Shown: piece by piece, positions 7,510-16,668 of the stretch
Layout of the letters: every line of letters begins with the position of its first letter
Numbering within the stretch: position 1 is the first letter of the stretch
Origin: Ruegeria sp. SCSIO 43209
Lineage (GTDB): Bacteria; Pseudomonadota; Alphaproteobacteria; Rhodobacterales; Rhodobacteraceae
Assembly: GCF_019904295.1 (NCBI RefSeq)
Contig: NZ_CP065359.1
Span: forward strand, 2,691,001 to 2,755,000
DNA length: 64,000 bases
Reading direction: 5' to 3'
Notes under the pieces: generated by a model
Told to the model about the DNA's origin: nothing
Database searches by the model: none
What the model saw: only the letters and a program-made list of their open reading frames with translations
Program-made: the position numbers and the translations under genes

Positions 7510-9207
7510 CTAGTTTGCACGCCTGACTAGGAAATTCAGGAAAAACTGGCCGTCAATACGTCGTGGCTCATACACGAGGCGTCGGTCGGGTTTCAGTCCT
7601 TGAGGCAACTTTACATCAATTCGAACCTTGTAGGGCGTCACCGGTGGACCAAAATGCGAACTTAGGGTGAAGCGGAGTTTCAGTTGACCGTTGTCATCCA
7701 ATGACCCCCGGAAATCCTTGAACCACGGACCACCTCCGGTAAACGCTTGGGCGGACACCAGAGTCACTTTGCTGCCTTTCCGGTTGATCCGCAATGACGC
7801 GAGTGGTTCGATTTTTCCGGGGTAATAGGATTCGTCGCCGCGGGTTGCAGTTTGCCAATAGTCATCATCCCATCTACGCCGAATGGAGATGACGTAATCG
7901 CCGTCAAAACCTACAGCAACCGCAACTTGCTTGCAGACGCGACCCTGTTCTTTCTTAAGCGCAATGAGGGTCTGTTGTTGGTTCAGACCTTCCGCCGGAA
8001 GCCCTAGGTTTTTTCGGGCGTTCCGGTATCTAGTATATGCCGCTCTTGTGCGAGGACCTACGACGCCGTCCGCCGCGCCCGCACTGCATCCGACGCGGTT
8101 CAATTCGCTCTGAATGTCACGGACAAGGCTGCGTGTTAGTGCTTTCTCAGTCGGCTTGTCCTGCGGAGCAACAAATGCGACTTCCGTGTCGTTCGTTTTA
8201 AGTTTGTTGTCATGAGCAGCTTGTAGCCTTGCCTTCTCACGCAGATCATCCCGAAGTGAAAGGGCAAGCGTTACCGCAAAGTGATCATTCTGTTCCTGAT
8301 AGCGGTTTAGAAAGGACTCGATTGCATCCAGCGTTCCGAGTGAACGAGCCAACTCAAAGTCAGCGTAGATTTCACGGTTTTCAGGCCCGACTCGCTTGGC
8401 TTTCGTCGGAACGGGCGCTGTGACCGGAACTAGGTAGATATCTTGGCTTGGTAAAGAACCGTAGGTAAAAGGTTCCTGAAACCCATCTGTCAATTTAAAC
8501 ACGGTGTCGCGGACCTTTCGGAACATCTTACCTAGTTCCAACCCAGGCTCTTCGATGTGCTTTAGCAGCGCTGTGGCATACGGGCTGTTACGCCCCTCTC
8601 CATCAAGAGCCAATGTTCCGCCCTTGGCTGCGTAGCTTACTAAAACTCCGCTAGGGTCAATACGACCCAAGCCGCGACCGATGGAGCGTGTGCCGCCATT
8701 TCTTTCCATCGTGCTCAGGAATGGGTTGTTCCGGCACGCATCGATCAAAACGACCTTTAATCCATCGGCACCCGACAAGGAACTGATAACAGAGTCCAGA
8801 CGTATCGCTTCAAATTCGACATCCTGATCGCTGCGCAGCTCAGAGTTTACAGGAATGAGGTAGTTTGTGTTTTCGATCTCAATCCCGTGACCCGCAAAAT
8901 AGATGATGGCCATATCCGCATCTTTCGCCGCTCGACCGAAGTCGCGCAACGCAATGCGAAGACCACGGTAGTCTAGATTCTGATTATGCCAAACCGTGAA
9001 ACCGATGCGTTGCAAGGCTTCGGCAAGATCCGAGGCATCATTGTCTGCATTTGGAAGATTGGCGACATGTTGATACTCAGCATTTCCAATCACCAATGCG
9101 ACCCGTTTGGTGTCCGCGTGCGCAATATGCGAAACAGAGAACCAAATCGCAAAGCCTATCAGCCATAAGAATGTCCTGAAAAGATATTGAAATGAACTGT
9201 AAAACAA
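7510..9207 (-). CDS. Exported caspase-family protease with peptidoglycan-binding-like domain (1 of 3)
   Basis: 565 residues. An N-terminal signal sequence (about residues 1-31, hydrophobic core ending HIAHA) precedes a caspase p20 fold opening with 'KRVALVIGNAEY'. The catalytic dyad is visible: His107 in 'YFAGHGIE' and Cys158 in 'VLIDACRNNPF'. A helical linker follows, then a PG_binding_1-like domain at about 363-421 ('DGVVGPRTRAAYTRYR') and a beta-rich C-terminal domain beginning 'GFDGDYVISIRRR' that recurs in the third paralogue. The start is a TTG with a G-rich stretch four bases upstream. Likely periplasmic; proteolytic activity and targets are inferred. Confidence 0.88.
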   Translation of the reverse strand: MFYSSFQYLFRTFLWLIGFAIWFSVSHIAHADTKRVALVIGNAEYQHVANLPNADNDASDLAEALQRIGFTVWHNQNLDYRGLRIALRDFGRAAKDADMAIIYFAGHGIEIENTNYLIPVNSELRSDQDVEFEAIRLDSVISSLSGADGLKVVLIDACRNNPFLSTMERNGGTRSIGRGLGRIDPSGVLVSYAAKGGTLALDGEGRNSPYATALLKHIEEPGLELGKMFRKVRDTVFKLTDGFQEPFTYGSLPSQDIYLVPVTAPVPTKAKRVGPENREIYADFELARSLGTLDAIESFLNRYQEQNDHFAVTLALSLRDDLREKARLQAAHDNKLKTNDTEVAFVAPQDKPTEKALTRSLVRDIQSELNRVGCSAGAADGVVGPRTRAAYTRYRNARKNLGLPAEGLNQQQTLIALKKEQGRVCKQVAVAVGFDGDYVISIRRRWDDDYWQTATRGDESYYPGKIEPLASLRINRKGSKVTLVSAQAFTGGGPWFKDFRGSLDDNGQLKLRFTLSSHFGPPVTPYKVRIDVKLPQGLKPDRRLVYEPRRIDGQFFLNFLVRRAN

Positions 9208-9344
9208 AGTGCCCCCGATCGGAACAAGTTGAGACGCCTTAACACTACCACAAAACCTTATTGAATCGAATATTCCGATCCGATTGCCAGCGTATCCTCA
9301 TAAAAAAACATACGGTTTCGCTGAAACCCCTTGGGCAGAGCGCG

Positions 9345-11165
9345 TTATTTCAGAGAGCCTTCCAAGACCACGGAACGCACATTCCATCCAGAGCCATCGA
9401 ACCATTTTGTCGGGGTCACATCGTCAAGATCGCGTCTCCCTCGCGCTTCGTACTGAAACTGCGCGAATGATTTACTGCCCTTGCCGTGGGTTTTGTTTGG
9501 CTTGGATGGCAACCAGTTGGTATAGGTCACGGGTTCTCCGCTGAACCATCGCCATCCGATGACGGCACCGTCTTCTTTGGGGTCCTTTCTGAACCCGAAA
9601 TAAGGTCCGGCCTTATAGCTGATTTTCGTTTTGCTGTCGTATCCCATTTCAAAGAAAGCCGGGTCGCTTGAAATCATCCTGACGATGAACGCATTCTCTG
9701 CAGCCGATGTGATTGCGGCCAAATCCAATCCACATTTTTGCGCCTCGCTGCGCGCACTCTGCACGCTGCCTGAATAGACCAGCGCAACGTAAAGGTTGCC
9801 ACGAAACGTGCCATAGACACTTTTACGTAGACCCAAACAACCAAGAATTTGCGTGACTTCTTCAGATTCACCTAACACCTTCAACTCGGAAATATTCTGT
9901 CGGACAGCGAAGGGATTGCTAATAAAACTCGCGCCATCCTGCGCCTGCGGCCTGATCCCAAGGCCGGAAAGGACGGCAAGATCGGCGTATCCGGATTGTT
10001 CCAACCCCAATTTGGCCTGAAGCGCCTTGATGCCTGATCGTGTCCGCGGCCCGAAAACTCCGTCGGGCACACCAACGTCGAAGCCTGCGCTGTTAAGATT
10101 TTGTTGTATTTCCTTTTTCTGAGTAGGGCTCGGCAAGAGCGCGGCTTCTATTTCATCGAACTGCCCACTCTTTCTGGTCCAGGCAGGTGTGATCTGGGCC
10201 ATCCGCTTCAGTACTTCGGGCTCGGATAACGTTGCTGTGCGATAGGATCTGGCAACCAAATCCCACCCCCTGACAGTGTTCACCTTCATAGCTGCGGCCA
10301 GCGCGTTCTTCTCAGTTGCCTGCGGTTGCACGCCTGATGCGTCAGGTTCTTTAGGGCCCAACAATGGCAATGCAGCTTGTTCTACCTTGGGTACCAAAAA
10401 AATGTCCTCGCCCGGAAGTGAGCCGTAAACAAAAGGCTCCTGATACCCGTCGGTCAGCGCGAACACGCGATCGCGCACCTTGCGGAACAATTTGCCAAGT
10501 TCCAGACCCGGTTGTTCAACATGTTCCAGAAACGCCTGCGCGTAAGGGCTGTTCCGACCGTCGCCATCTTGCGCCAGAGTCCCACCGCGGGCCGCGTATC
10601 CGACCACGACGCCTCCTGGTTCAACCGCGGCCAAACCGCGCCCGATCGAACGAGTGTTCGATGCCTTTTTCATCTGGGTTAAAAACGGGTTGTTTCGGCA
10701 TGCGTCGACAATCACGATATTTAGCGCGGATGAGCCAGCAATGGCATTCACGATAGCGTCCAGACGAATGGCTTCGAATTCGACGTCCCGGTCACTTTTC
10801 AGCGCTGCATTTACCGGTATCAGATAGTTTGTGTTCTCGATTTCGATTCCATGACCCGCGAAATACATAAGCGCCACTTTCGCATTGGCTGCGGCTTCGG
10901 CAAAGTCGCGCAATGCAATGCGCATATCGGTGTAACTCAGGTTTTGATGTTGTGTAACCTCAAACCCAACGCGCTGTAACGCCTTGGATATGTCCTCGGC
11001 ATCATTGGCCGGATTGCGCAGGTCCGGGACGTATTGATAGGCAGAGTTACCTATAACAAGAGCTACGCGCTCGCCCTTAGCCTCTGTCGCAAGCGGCAAG
11101 GTCAAGAGCAAACAAACCACCAACAAACACCAGGCACCGCTTCGCCATTTGATTTCAGGAATCAT
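9345..11165 (-). CDS. Exported caspase-family protease with PG-binding-like and C-type-lectin-like domains (2 of 3)
   Basis: 606 residues from ATG 11165 (an in-frame ATG at 11210 gives a poorer signal peptide). The signal sequence is followed by a caspase fold with His105 ('YFAGHGIE') and Cys156 ('VIVDACRNNPF'). A peptidoglycan-binding-like domain lies at about 348-410 ('DGVFGPRTRSGIKALQAK'). The C-terminus differs from the two paralogues: about residues 440-606 resemble a C-type lectin-like domain, with 'GWRWFSGEPVTYTNW' and a late 'KWFDGSGW' matching the family W-x-W...G...NW pattern. Thus the protease may be tethered to glycan or another surface ligand. Same strand and 137 bases upstream of paralogue 1. 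Confidence 0.87.
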   Translation of the reverse strand: MIPEIKWRSGAWCLLVVCLLLTLPLATEAKGERVALVIGNSAYQYVPDLRNPANDAEDISKALQRVGFEVTQHQNLSYTDMRIALRDFAEAAANAKVALMYFAGHGIEIENTNYLIPVNAALKSDRDVEFEAIRLDAIVNAIAGSSALNIVIVDACRNNPFLTQMKKASNTRSIGRGLAAVEPGGVVVGYAARGGTLAQDGDGRNSPYAQAFLEHVEQPGLELGKLFRKVRDRVFALTDGYQEPFVYGSLPGEDIFLVPKVEQAALPLLGPKEPDASGVQPQATEKNALAAAMKVNTVRGWDLVARSYRTATLSEPEVLKRMAQITPAWTRKSGQFDEIEAALLPSPTQKKEIQQNLNSAGFDVGVPDGVFGPRTRSGIKALQAKLGLEQSGYADLAVLSGLGIRPQAQDGASFISNPFAVRQNISELKVLGESEEVTQILGCLGLRKSVYGTFRGNLYVALVYSGSVQSARSEAQKCGLDLAAITSAAENAFIVRMISSDPAFFEMGYDSKTKISYKAGPYFGFRKDPKEDGAVIGWRWFSGEPVTYTNWLPSKPNKTHGKGSKSFAQFQYEARGRRDLDDVTPTKWFDGSGWNVRSVVLEGSLK

Positions 11166-11342
11166 AAGTACAGACTCAACTCTGAACCGAACAGTTCCTA
11201 ATATTAGCATAAAATTGCTTGATAACCGAGCTTAGGATCAGCTGAAGCGAGATAGAGCAGGAACTGGACTCAACGTAATTTCAAGCCTACGCTAAACCTT
11301 CAAAAAGCGGATTTATTTGCAATTTTCTTCGCGAGGCGTCTT
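11166..11342. promoter_or_regulatory. Divergent promoter region of caspase and DUF928-cyclase units
   Basis: 177 bases, locally AT-richer than the flanks, separating the leftward caspase genes from the rightward DUF928-cyclase pair. It must hold both promoters. I could not identify specific -35/-10 hexamers or an operator with confidence. Confidence 0.45.
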
Positions 11343-11993
11343 GTGTCGTGGAATTGGGTATCAATAGCTGTTTTTGTCTTCGTACTGGCTGCAGGCCTGT
11401 TTCCCAGCGGTTTTGCACTGGCTTCAGGCGATGAGAAAAACGCGGAAAAGTCCTCAGAAATTGTATTCATTCCTCCCGAAATCGGCACGCCAAAAGATCG
11501 AATGGGCGCTGGTACCCGGACTATACCTTCGGATGCCGCTTCTGACCTACTGCTACTGGTTCCAGCAGACGGTGGGTTAACAACTCTGGCCTTTCCGCCG
11601 TTGATCTGGCGGCTGACCCGCGGCCATCGAGGAAATGTAATCGTCAAGCTGAACCCAATCGGGACGACTGCAACAGAACTACACATTATGGGTCCTTTCC
11701 CGCCCGGCGATTATGGTCTGGACCTCAGTAGGTCAAGTTTTATGCTGGATACCGACCAGGTTTACCTTTGGCAACTTGAGCTGCTCGATCCAAACACCGA
11801 CGCGGTGGTCGAACGGTCGTCAGGGTTGATTGAGCGTTTGCCGGAAGAATTTAGATCAGACACTCCGGCCGCAGCTGGTCTGTGGTTCGATGCGCTCTCC
11901 GAACTTGTGGATATAGGCCTCAGCGGCCGAGTGCAGGCGACGAACCCAGCCGTACTCGAAAAATTTCTGAATTCAGCTGGCGTAGGTCCGTGA
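11343..11993 (+). CDS. DUF928-family exported protein
   Basis: 216 residues starting at a GTG, with CGAGG about six bases upstream. A signal peptide (hydrophobic 'SIAVFVFVLAAGLFPSGFAL') is followed by the DUF928 pattern: 'DRMGAGTRT', a central 'LLLLVPADGGLTTLAFPP', and near the end 'VYLWQLELLDP' then 'SGLIERLP'. The function of DUF928 is not known; most members I know of are cyanobacterial. The last codon overlaps the start of the CHASE2 cyclase gene (GTGA), so the two products probably work together on the periplasmic side of the membrane. Confidence 0.82.
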   Translation: MSWNWVSIAVFVFVLAAGLFPSGFALASGDEKNAEKSSEIVFIPPEIGTPKDRMGAGTRTIPSDAASDLLLLVPADGGLTTLAFPPLIWRLTRGHRGNVIVKLNPIGTTATELHIMGPFPPGDYGLDLSRSSFMLDTDQVYLWQLELLDPNTDAVVERSSGLIERLPEEFRSDTPAAAGLWFDALSELVDIGLSGRVQATNPAVLEKFLNSAGVGP

Positions 11994-13900
11994 AATTGAA
12001 GCGTCCAAGGCATGCATGGCAGAGAACGTCATCGCTCATGCCGATTTGGCAACGCTGGGTTTTGGTCTGTGTCATTTCACTGATTGTGGGCATACCTCTG
12101 ATCGAACTCCGAAAAAAAGGCATACTCGAACCACTTGAGCTTCTCCAATACGATTGGACGACATCAGCCTTTGCCGAAGATAAACCTATAGCAGACGTTT
12201 ATCTGGCTACCATCAATGACAAAGATTTGGGCGAATGGGGCTGGCCTGTCCCCGATCTGCAATTGGCGCAGATTGTAAGCAATTTGCTCGCCTCTGGTGC
12301 AACTACGGTGGGTGTAGACATTTACAGGGACGTTCCGGTAGGTGAAGGTCGGGACGCCTTGCTTGAGGTGCTGAGCGATCCCAGAGTTTTCGTGATCTCG
12401 AAACTACAGGACGGCGAGACTGCTGGCATTTCCGCGCCGCAGGACTCGCACACGGGGTTCGCTGATATTCCAATTGACCCTGATGGCGTTGCCCGACGCG
12501 CCTTGTTGTTAGTAAATACGCACGATGGTATTTCCCTGTCACTGCCTATGCATTTGGCCGCGACCCATACCGGGCAACCTGCATTGAAAAGCGCTCCCGA
12601 CAATCCGCGCTATTTGATGTTTGGCGATACAGTTGTAAAACCTTTGGCCACGGGTGCAAACCTGTTCCGCAACGTGGATACGTCAGGCTATCAAATCGTC
12701 ATTGATTACAAAAATACATTGCCGATCACTCGCAGTGTTCCCGCCGCAGAGATTCTGACTCAAACTGGGCTGGATCGCTTTAAAGGAAACGCTGTGATAA
12801 TCGGCGTTACCAGTCATTCCGTAAAAGATTACTTTTTAACACCACTCAACCGGTCAACCGGGTCAAATTTTACCTTTGGGGCCGAAATCCACGCCACGAT
12901 CGTTCAACAGTTGATAGACTACTTCAACGGCCAAGCCACTCCGCTGCGCGCCTTGGACGGCCAGATTCCTGCGTTCATCATCCTCGCTTCGGTCTTCTTA
13001 GGTGCCTGCGTGTCTGTTTTCGTCAGGGTTACCGGCAATGCGGTGTTGTTGGCTGGGATGGGTGGCCTCTTGCTAACGGTTGCGTTGTCCGTGTTTCAAC
13101 AGTTCGCTTTGTTAATGCCCGTCGCGCCATCTCTGTTGGGTTGGACTTTTGGATTTCTTTGCGGCTTTGGTATCATCTCAGGCTTTTCGCGCAACCAAAG
13201 GCGTGCCATCGCGCAGGTGTTTTCTTCTCATCTGTCCGAAGAGCTGGCAGCTGAGATTTGGAAACAACGCAAATATCTAATGTCGGGTGGAAAGCCCCGA
13301 TCTCGGCAACTGTTTGTCACGGCGCTGCTCGCGGATATTGAAGGATCGACCCTTGCTGGTAATTCGATGGATGCCGAAGCGTTCATGGCGTGGATCTCAC
13401 GCATACTGGATCGGCTAAGTGAAATTTCCCGCGCGCATAATGGGTTTGTCGAGAAATACACTGGCGACGGCATATTGGTTGTGTTTGGCGCGCCAATTCC
13501 CAGCGAAACGCACAAACAAAGACAATTTGACGCGCAGGCCGCATTGCGCTGCGCCCATGCCATGCGCAAAGCCGTTGCGACACTGAATGGAACACTTGAA
13601 AACCAACCTGCGTACAAGCTGCGCATTGCACTGAACAGCGGAGACGCAATTGGGGGCACCCTAGGCGTCAGAGGGTCCATGCATTACAACGTCATTGGCG
13701 ACACGATTAACATCGCCGCACGTCTGGAAAGCTGGATAAAGACTCTACCACCTGATAAGGACGGATGCCGTCCGATCTGCATGACGCTGGAAACTGCGCG
13801 GCTGACCGATCCGGACCGCAACTGGCCAGTCATACCGGGGCTTTTTCATGACGATGGCAGAACAGAGATTCAGGTGGTGAAAGCACCGCCAACAACGTGA
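11990..13900 (+). CDS. CHASE2-domain class III adenylate/guanylate cyclase
   Basis: About 636 residues. One N-terminal membrane helix ('WVLVCVISLIVGIPLIEL'), a periplasmic CHASE2 sensor (about 40-330, with 'GWPVPDLQLAQIVSNLLASG'), three closely spaced membrane helices (about 330-410), then a cytoplasmic class III cyclase domain from about 440. Catalytic features are intact: metal-binding Asp in 'LLADIEGST' and 'EKYTGDGILVVFG', and the Asn/Arg pair in 'INIAARLES'. It should make cAMP or cGMP on sensing a periplasmic signal. GTG 11990 (overlap GTGA) is preferred for coupling to the DUF928 gene; ATG 12038 is an alternative. Confidence 0.9.
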   Translation: MKLKRPRHAWQRTSSLMPIWQRWVLVCVISLIVGIPLIELRKKGILEPLELLQYDWTTSAFAEDKPIADVYLATINDKDLGEWGWPVPDLQLAQIVSNLLASGATTVGVDIYRDVPVGEGRDALLEVLSDPRVFVISKLQDGETAGISAPQDSHTGFADIPIDPDGVARRALLLVNTHDGISLSLPMHLAATHTGQPALKSAPDNPRYLMFGDTVVKPLATGANLFRNVDTSGYQIVIDYKNTLPITRSVPAAEILTQTGLDRFKGNAVIIGVTSHSVKDYFLTPLNRSTGSNFTFGAEIHATIVQQLIDYFNGQATPLRALDGQIPAFIILASVFLGACVSVFVRVTGNAVLLAGMGGLLLTVALSVFQQFALLMPVAPSLLGWTFGFLCGFGIISGFSRNQRRAIAQVFSSHLSEELAAEIWKQRKYLMSGGKPRSRQLFVTALLADIEGSTLAGNSMDAEAFMAWISRILDRLSEISRAHNGFVEKYTGDGILVVFGAPIPSETHKQRQFDAQAALRCAHAMRKAVATLNGTLENQPAYKLRIALNSGDAIGGTLGVRGSMHYNVIGDTINIAARLESWIKTLPPDKDGCRPICMTLETARLTDPDRNWPVIPGLFHDDGRTEIQVVKAPPTT

Positions 13901-13941
13901 GATCTGCGAAATTAGTTCTATCGTGGAATTGGTGGTGAATC

Positions 13942-15720
13942 CTATTTTCGCGTCACAACAACATCGACGTACCAATTCTTGTCAAATCGCCCCTGATTGC
14001 TGCGTATTGACGCGTTGGGTGCCAAAGTTGAAGGCAAGTCCAGCGTGACCGAGAAGGGTACTACATAAACGCTGTTGAACAGAAAATTCGTGCGTCCGGA
14101 AACTTTCAAACGCCCTTTGTCGGACAAAGATGCCCGATATTTCTTGGACCGGCTATCACCCCCTTTGGAGCGATCGACCGCATTTACTAGCGCGAATCCA
14201 GCATCGGTCTTGCGATATTTCAGCCAAAGCACCGTGTCGATCCCGGAACCGGCATCCGTGCCCAGCGGGTCCGGTCGCCGACGAATATTAACGACATACT
14301 CGCCGTTGAATCCAATCGCAGCAGAGGTCGCCGACGCCGCTTCCGGAGCAACCAGCGTCTGACCCCGACTTGTCTTTTGAACCGGTTCCTGGCGTTCCGG
14401 CTGAGGAATGCTGCTGAGAACTGCAACGCTTTCTGCAGTCAAATAGCCAGTCCTGGCCACGCCGTTCTTACTTTGAAATCTCTCAAGCGCGGCGCGCGAT
14501 CTGGGGCCGAAAATACCGTCTTCAGGTCCGGCAGCGAAGCCAAGAACATTCAGGCCGCGCTGAATGTTTCGGTAGTCGCCGCGGCTTAGATTCAAATTGG
14601 CTTCGGTATTCGATGTTGCACTTGACCGTGCAGCAGTCTTGTCCTCGGGCACGTCCTGCCGCAGCGGTTCTTCCGTTGTTTTTGGGGCAACATGCGTTGC
14701 CGGATTTCGGTTCGTGCTGCTGGCGGCATCCAAAACACCTTGCGCATATTGACCGGCGCGCGTGTCCGGGTAGAGCTGCGCAATCAATTTCAGCGCATTC
14801 TGTTTCGTGGTTTCGTCTGCCAGTGTCAGGGCTTCGCGCAAAACCCGCTCGGCCGAACTTTGACGCTCGTTCACGGGATCGGTCGCGACCTTCGAGGCTT
14901 CCTGCACGACCGACGGGGCACTCACCGCCGCCGGTACCAGATAGATATCACGCCCGGGCAATGAACCGTAGGTAAAAGGCTCCTGATAACCATCGGTAAG
15001 TTCAAAGACGGTGTCGCGTACTTTTCGAAACAGTTTGCCAAGTTCCAGCCCCGGCACCTCGATATGTTCAAGCAGGGCTTCGGCATAGGGGCTGTTTCGG
15101 CCATCACCGTCCAACGCCAGAGTTCCGCCGCGCGCGGAATAACCGACCAGAACACCTCCGGGATCAATACTGCCCAATCCCTGCCCGATGGACCGCGTTG
15201 CGGTTGTGCGCTCCATATCTGAAAGGAACGGATTGTTTCGGCAGGCGTCAATAAGAACAAGCTTGAGACCTTTCGCCGTAGATACCGCATTTAGCACCGA
15301 GTCCAGCCGTATAGCCTCGAATTCCACATCCTTATCGCTTTTGAGTTCCGCGTTGGTGGGAATCAGGTAATTGGTGTTGTCTATTTCGATGCCATGACCC
15401 GCGAAATAGACCAACACCACGTCAGCTTTCGCAGCCTTATCGGAAAAATCCCGAAGGGCCAGCCGCATTTGACGGTAGTCGAGATCGTATAGTTCGGTCA
15501 CATTAAAACTTATCCGACCAAGCGCGGCCGCTATATCCCGCGCATCATTTGCCGAGTTTGGAATATTTGTAACGTACTCATACTTCGAATTTCCTATGAC
15601 AAGCGCCATACGCCTGGCATCAGATATGTCCGCCAGTACAATTGCAGGTCCGAACATGACAATAGCAATGAAGCCAGACCTAAGTCGCGAAAAAACCAGA
15701 TAAACAAGGTGTACCAGCAT
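13942..15720 (-). CDS. Exported caspase-family protease with PG-binding-like domain (3 of 3)
   Basis: 592 residues from ATG 15720 (a GTG 45 bases upstream is possible). Signal sequence about 1-30, caspase fold with His109 ('YFAGHGIE') and Cys160 ('VLIDACRNNPF'), and a helical linker with 'QNALKLIAQLYPDT'. A peptidoglycan-binding-like domain lies at about 380-440 ('DGIFGPRSRAALERFQSK'), followed by the same beta-rich C-terminal domain as paralogue 1 ('GFNGEYVVNIRRR'). It is convergent with the CHASE2 cyclase gene, 41 bases apart. Paralogue 1 and this one are the closer pair in architecture. Confidence 0.88.
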   Translation of the reverse strand: MLVHLVYLVFSRLRSGFIAIVMFGPAIVLADISDARRMALVIGNSKYEYVTNIPNSANDARDIAAALGRISFNVTELYDLDYRQMRLALRDFSDKAAKADVVLVYFAGHGIEIDNTNYLIPTNAELKSDKDVEFEAIRLDSVLNAVSTAKGLKLVLIDACRNNPFLSDMERTTATRSIGQGLGSIDPGGVLVGYSARGGTLALDGDGRNSPYAEALLEHIEVPGLELGKLFRKVRDTVFELTDGYQEPFTYGSLPGRDIYLVPAAVSAPSVVQEASKVATDPVNERQSSAERVLREALTLADETTKQNALKLIAQLYPDTRAGQYAQGVLDAASSTNRNPATHVAPKTTEEPLRQDVPEDKTAARSSATSNTEANLNLSRGDYRNIQRGLNVLGFAAGPEDGIFGPRSRAALERFQSKNGVARTGYLTAESVAVLSSIPQPERQEPVQKTSRGQTLVAPEAASATSAAIGFNGEYVVNIRRRPDPLGTDAGSGIDTVLWLKYRKTDAGFALVNAVDRSKGGDSRSKKYRASLSDKGRLKVSGRTNFLFNSVYVVPFSVTLDLPSTLAPNASIRSNQGRFDKNWYVDVVVTRK

Positions 15721-16229
15721 TACAACTTCGTCCACAAAAGCCGTAGTTACTTTAACATAATCCACATCAAACCGCGATAAGGCTAAAATAATTTGCTGAG
15801 TGCGTCGCCGATTTCACCCCATTAACTGCGCTAAAACTTCCCGTTTCATAATTTAGTGTGAGTTCCAACTTGCTTTGACTACCCGATCCGCGTCAAACCA
15901 TCGTCAATCGGCACAAATTCTCCAAAACCGTCGGCCAGCTGGCTTAAGGGCATCCATTCAACATGTGATAGGGACACTAAGTAGTGTTCCGCTTTGTATG
16001 TCAGCATTTTTGTAACCGAATACCAAACCCTGCACCTGCAGCGAATGACTGCTTCCCGCCCAAACGACAAATGCTGCGCCCATAGCCTAAGTCTCCTTTG
16101 GGCTCCTTCGAGTCATTTGCCGCGTTCCGCCTAAATGTCTGGTTTTGAGTTCTCGGAGGGAAGGCCTTAGATAGAAGCCAATGGACATTGCTGAACGGGT
16201 GTTACGTGAACCACCTCCTAGTTGCATCG
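15721..16229. other. Intergenic region between caspase locus and transposition genes
   Basis: About 510 bases. A copy of the dispersed intergenic repeat lies at 16037-16066. A minus-strand frame of about 60 codons ending at 15879 partly overlaps that repeat and is probably not a gene. If the element is Tn7-like with cargo to the left, no end needs to lie here; I did not find convincing terminal repeats. Confidence 0.4.
16037..16066 (+). repeat. Dispersed intergenic repeat, copy
   Basis: TGCAGCGAATGACTGCTTC followed by CCGCCCAAACG. The first 13 bases are identical to the copy at 34721. All copies seen lie outside clear genes or at a doubtful gene start. Confidence 0.6.
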
Positions 16230-16580
16230 TCACCCATCTTTGTCCTCATCACTCCAGTGTCCAATCTCATAAACGCCCTGCTTTTTCATGCGACGTATGA
16301 ACGATAGGTAGTTAACTACGCGGTCGATCTCATCCAATTTTCCGGTGGCATAGGCGACCGCAATCATCTTGAATTGGGCCTCAAGATCTTCCGCAATTTT
16401 TTCGTCTCGTCGAGCGAGACCCTTTCCAGTCCCCAAAGAAGCAGTAGTTGTTTTGTCTTCGCTCCACATCTCATCGAGATAGGCCTTTAGATTAAGCGCG
16501 GGAGTATTCGCGCCCAGCTTGCCTACGGCCTCCCATATTGGTTGAAGCCGTTCAGTAAGATTTCTTCGACTGCTAGTCAT
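16230..16580 (-). CDS. Hypothetical protein downstream of tniQ
   Basis: 116 residues, hydrophilic and probably mostly helical, starting MTSSRRNLTERLQP, with a good ribosome-binding site (GAGGTGAAG) before ATG 16580. It lies 88 bases after the tniQ stop on the same strand and may be co-transcribed with the transposition genes or be the first cargo gene. No family recognised. Confidence 0.6.
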   Translation of the reverse strand: MTSSRRNLTERLQPIWEAVGKLGANTPALNLKAYLDEMWSEDKTTTASLGTGKGLARRDEKIAEDLEAQFKMIAVAYATGKLDEIDRVVNYLSFIRRMKKQGVYEIGHWSDEDKDG

Positions 16581-16668
16581 TTTTCTTCACCTCGCGGTAC
16601 AGCAATTCAACGTAGTTGCCCCAATCTATAGACCGCCACTATTTCTCATGAGAATGTGTGGCGGAGCA

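Noticed and set aside
15879..16070. 63-codon minus-strand frame before the transposition genes
   Set aside because: Its first third is the dispersed repeat; the remainder has no recognisable features.
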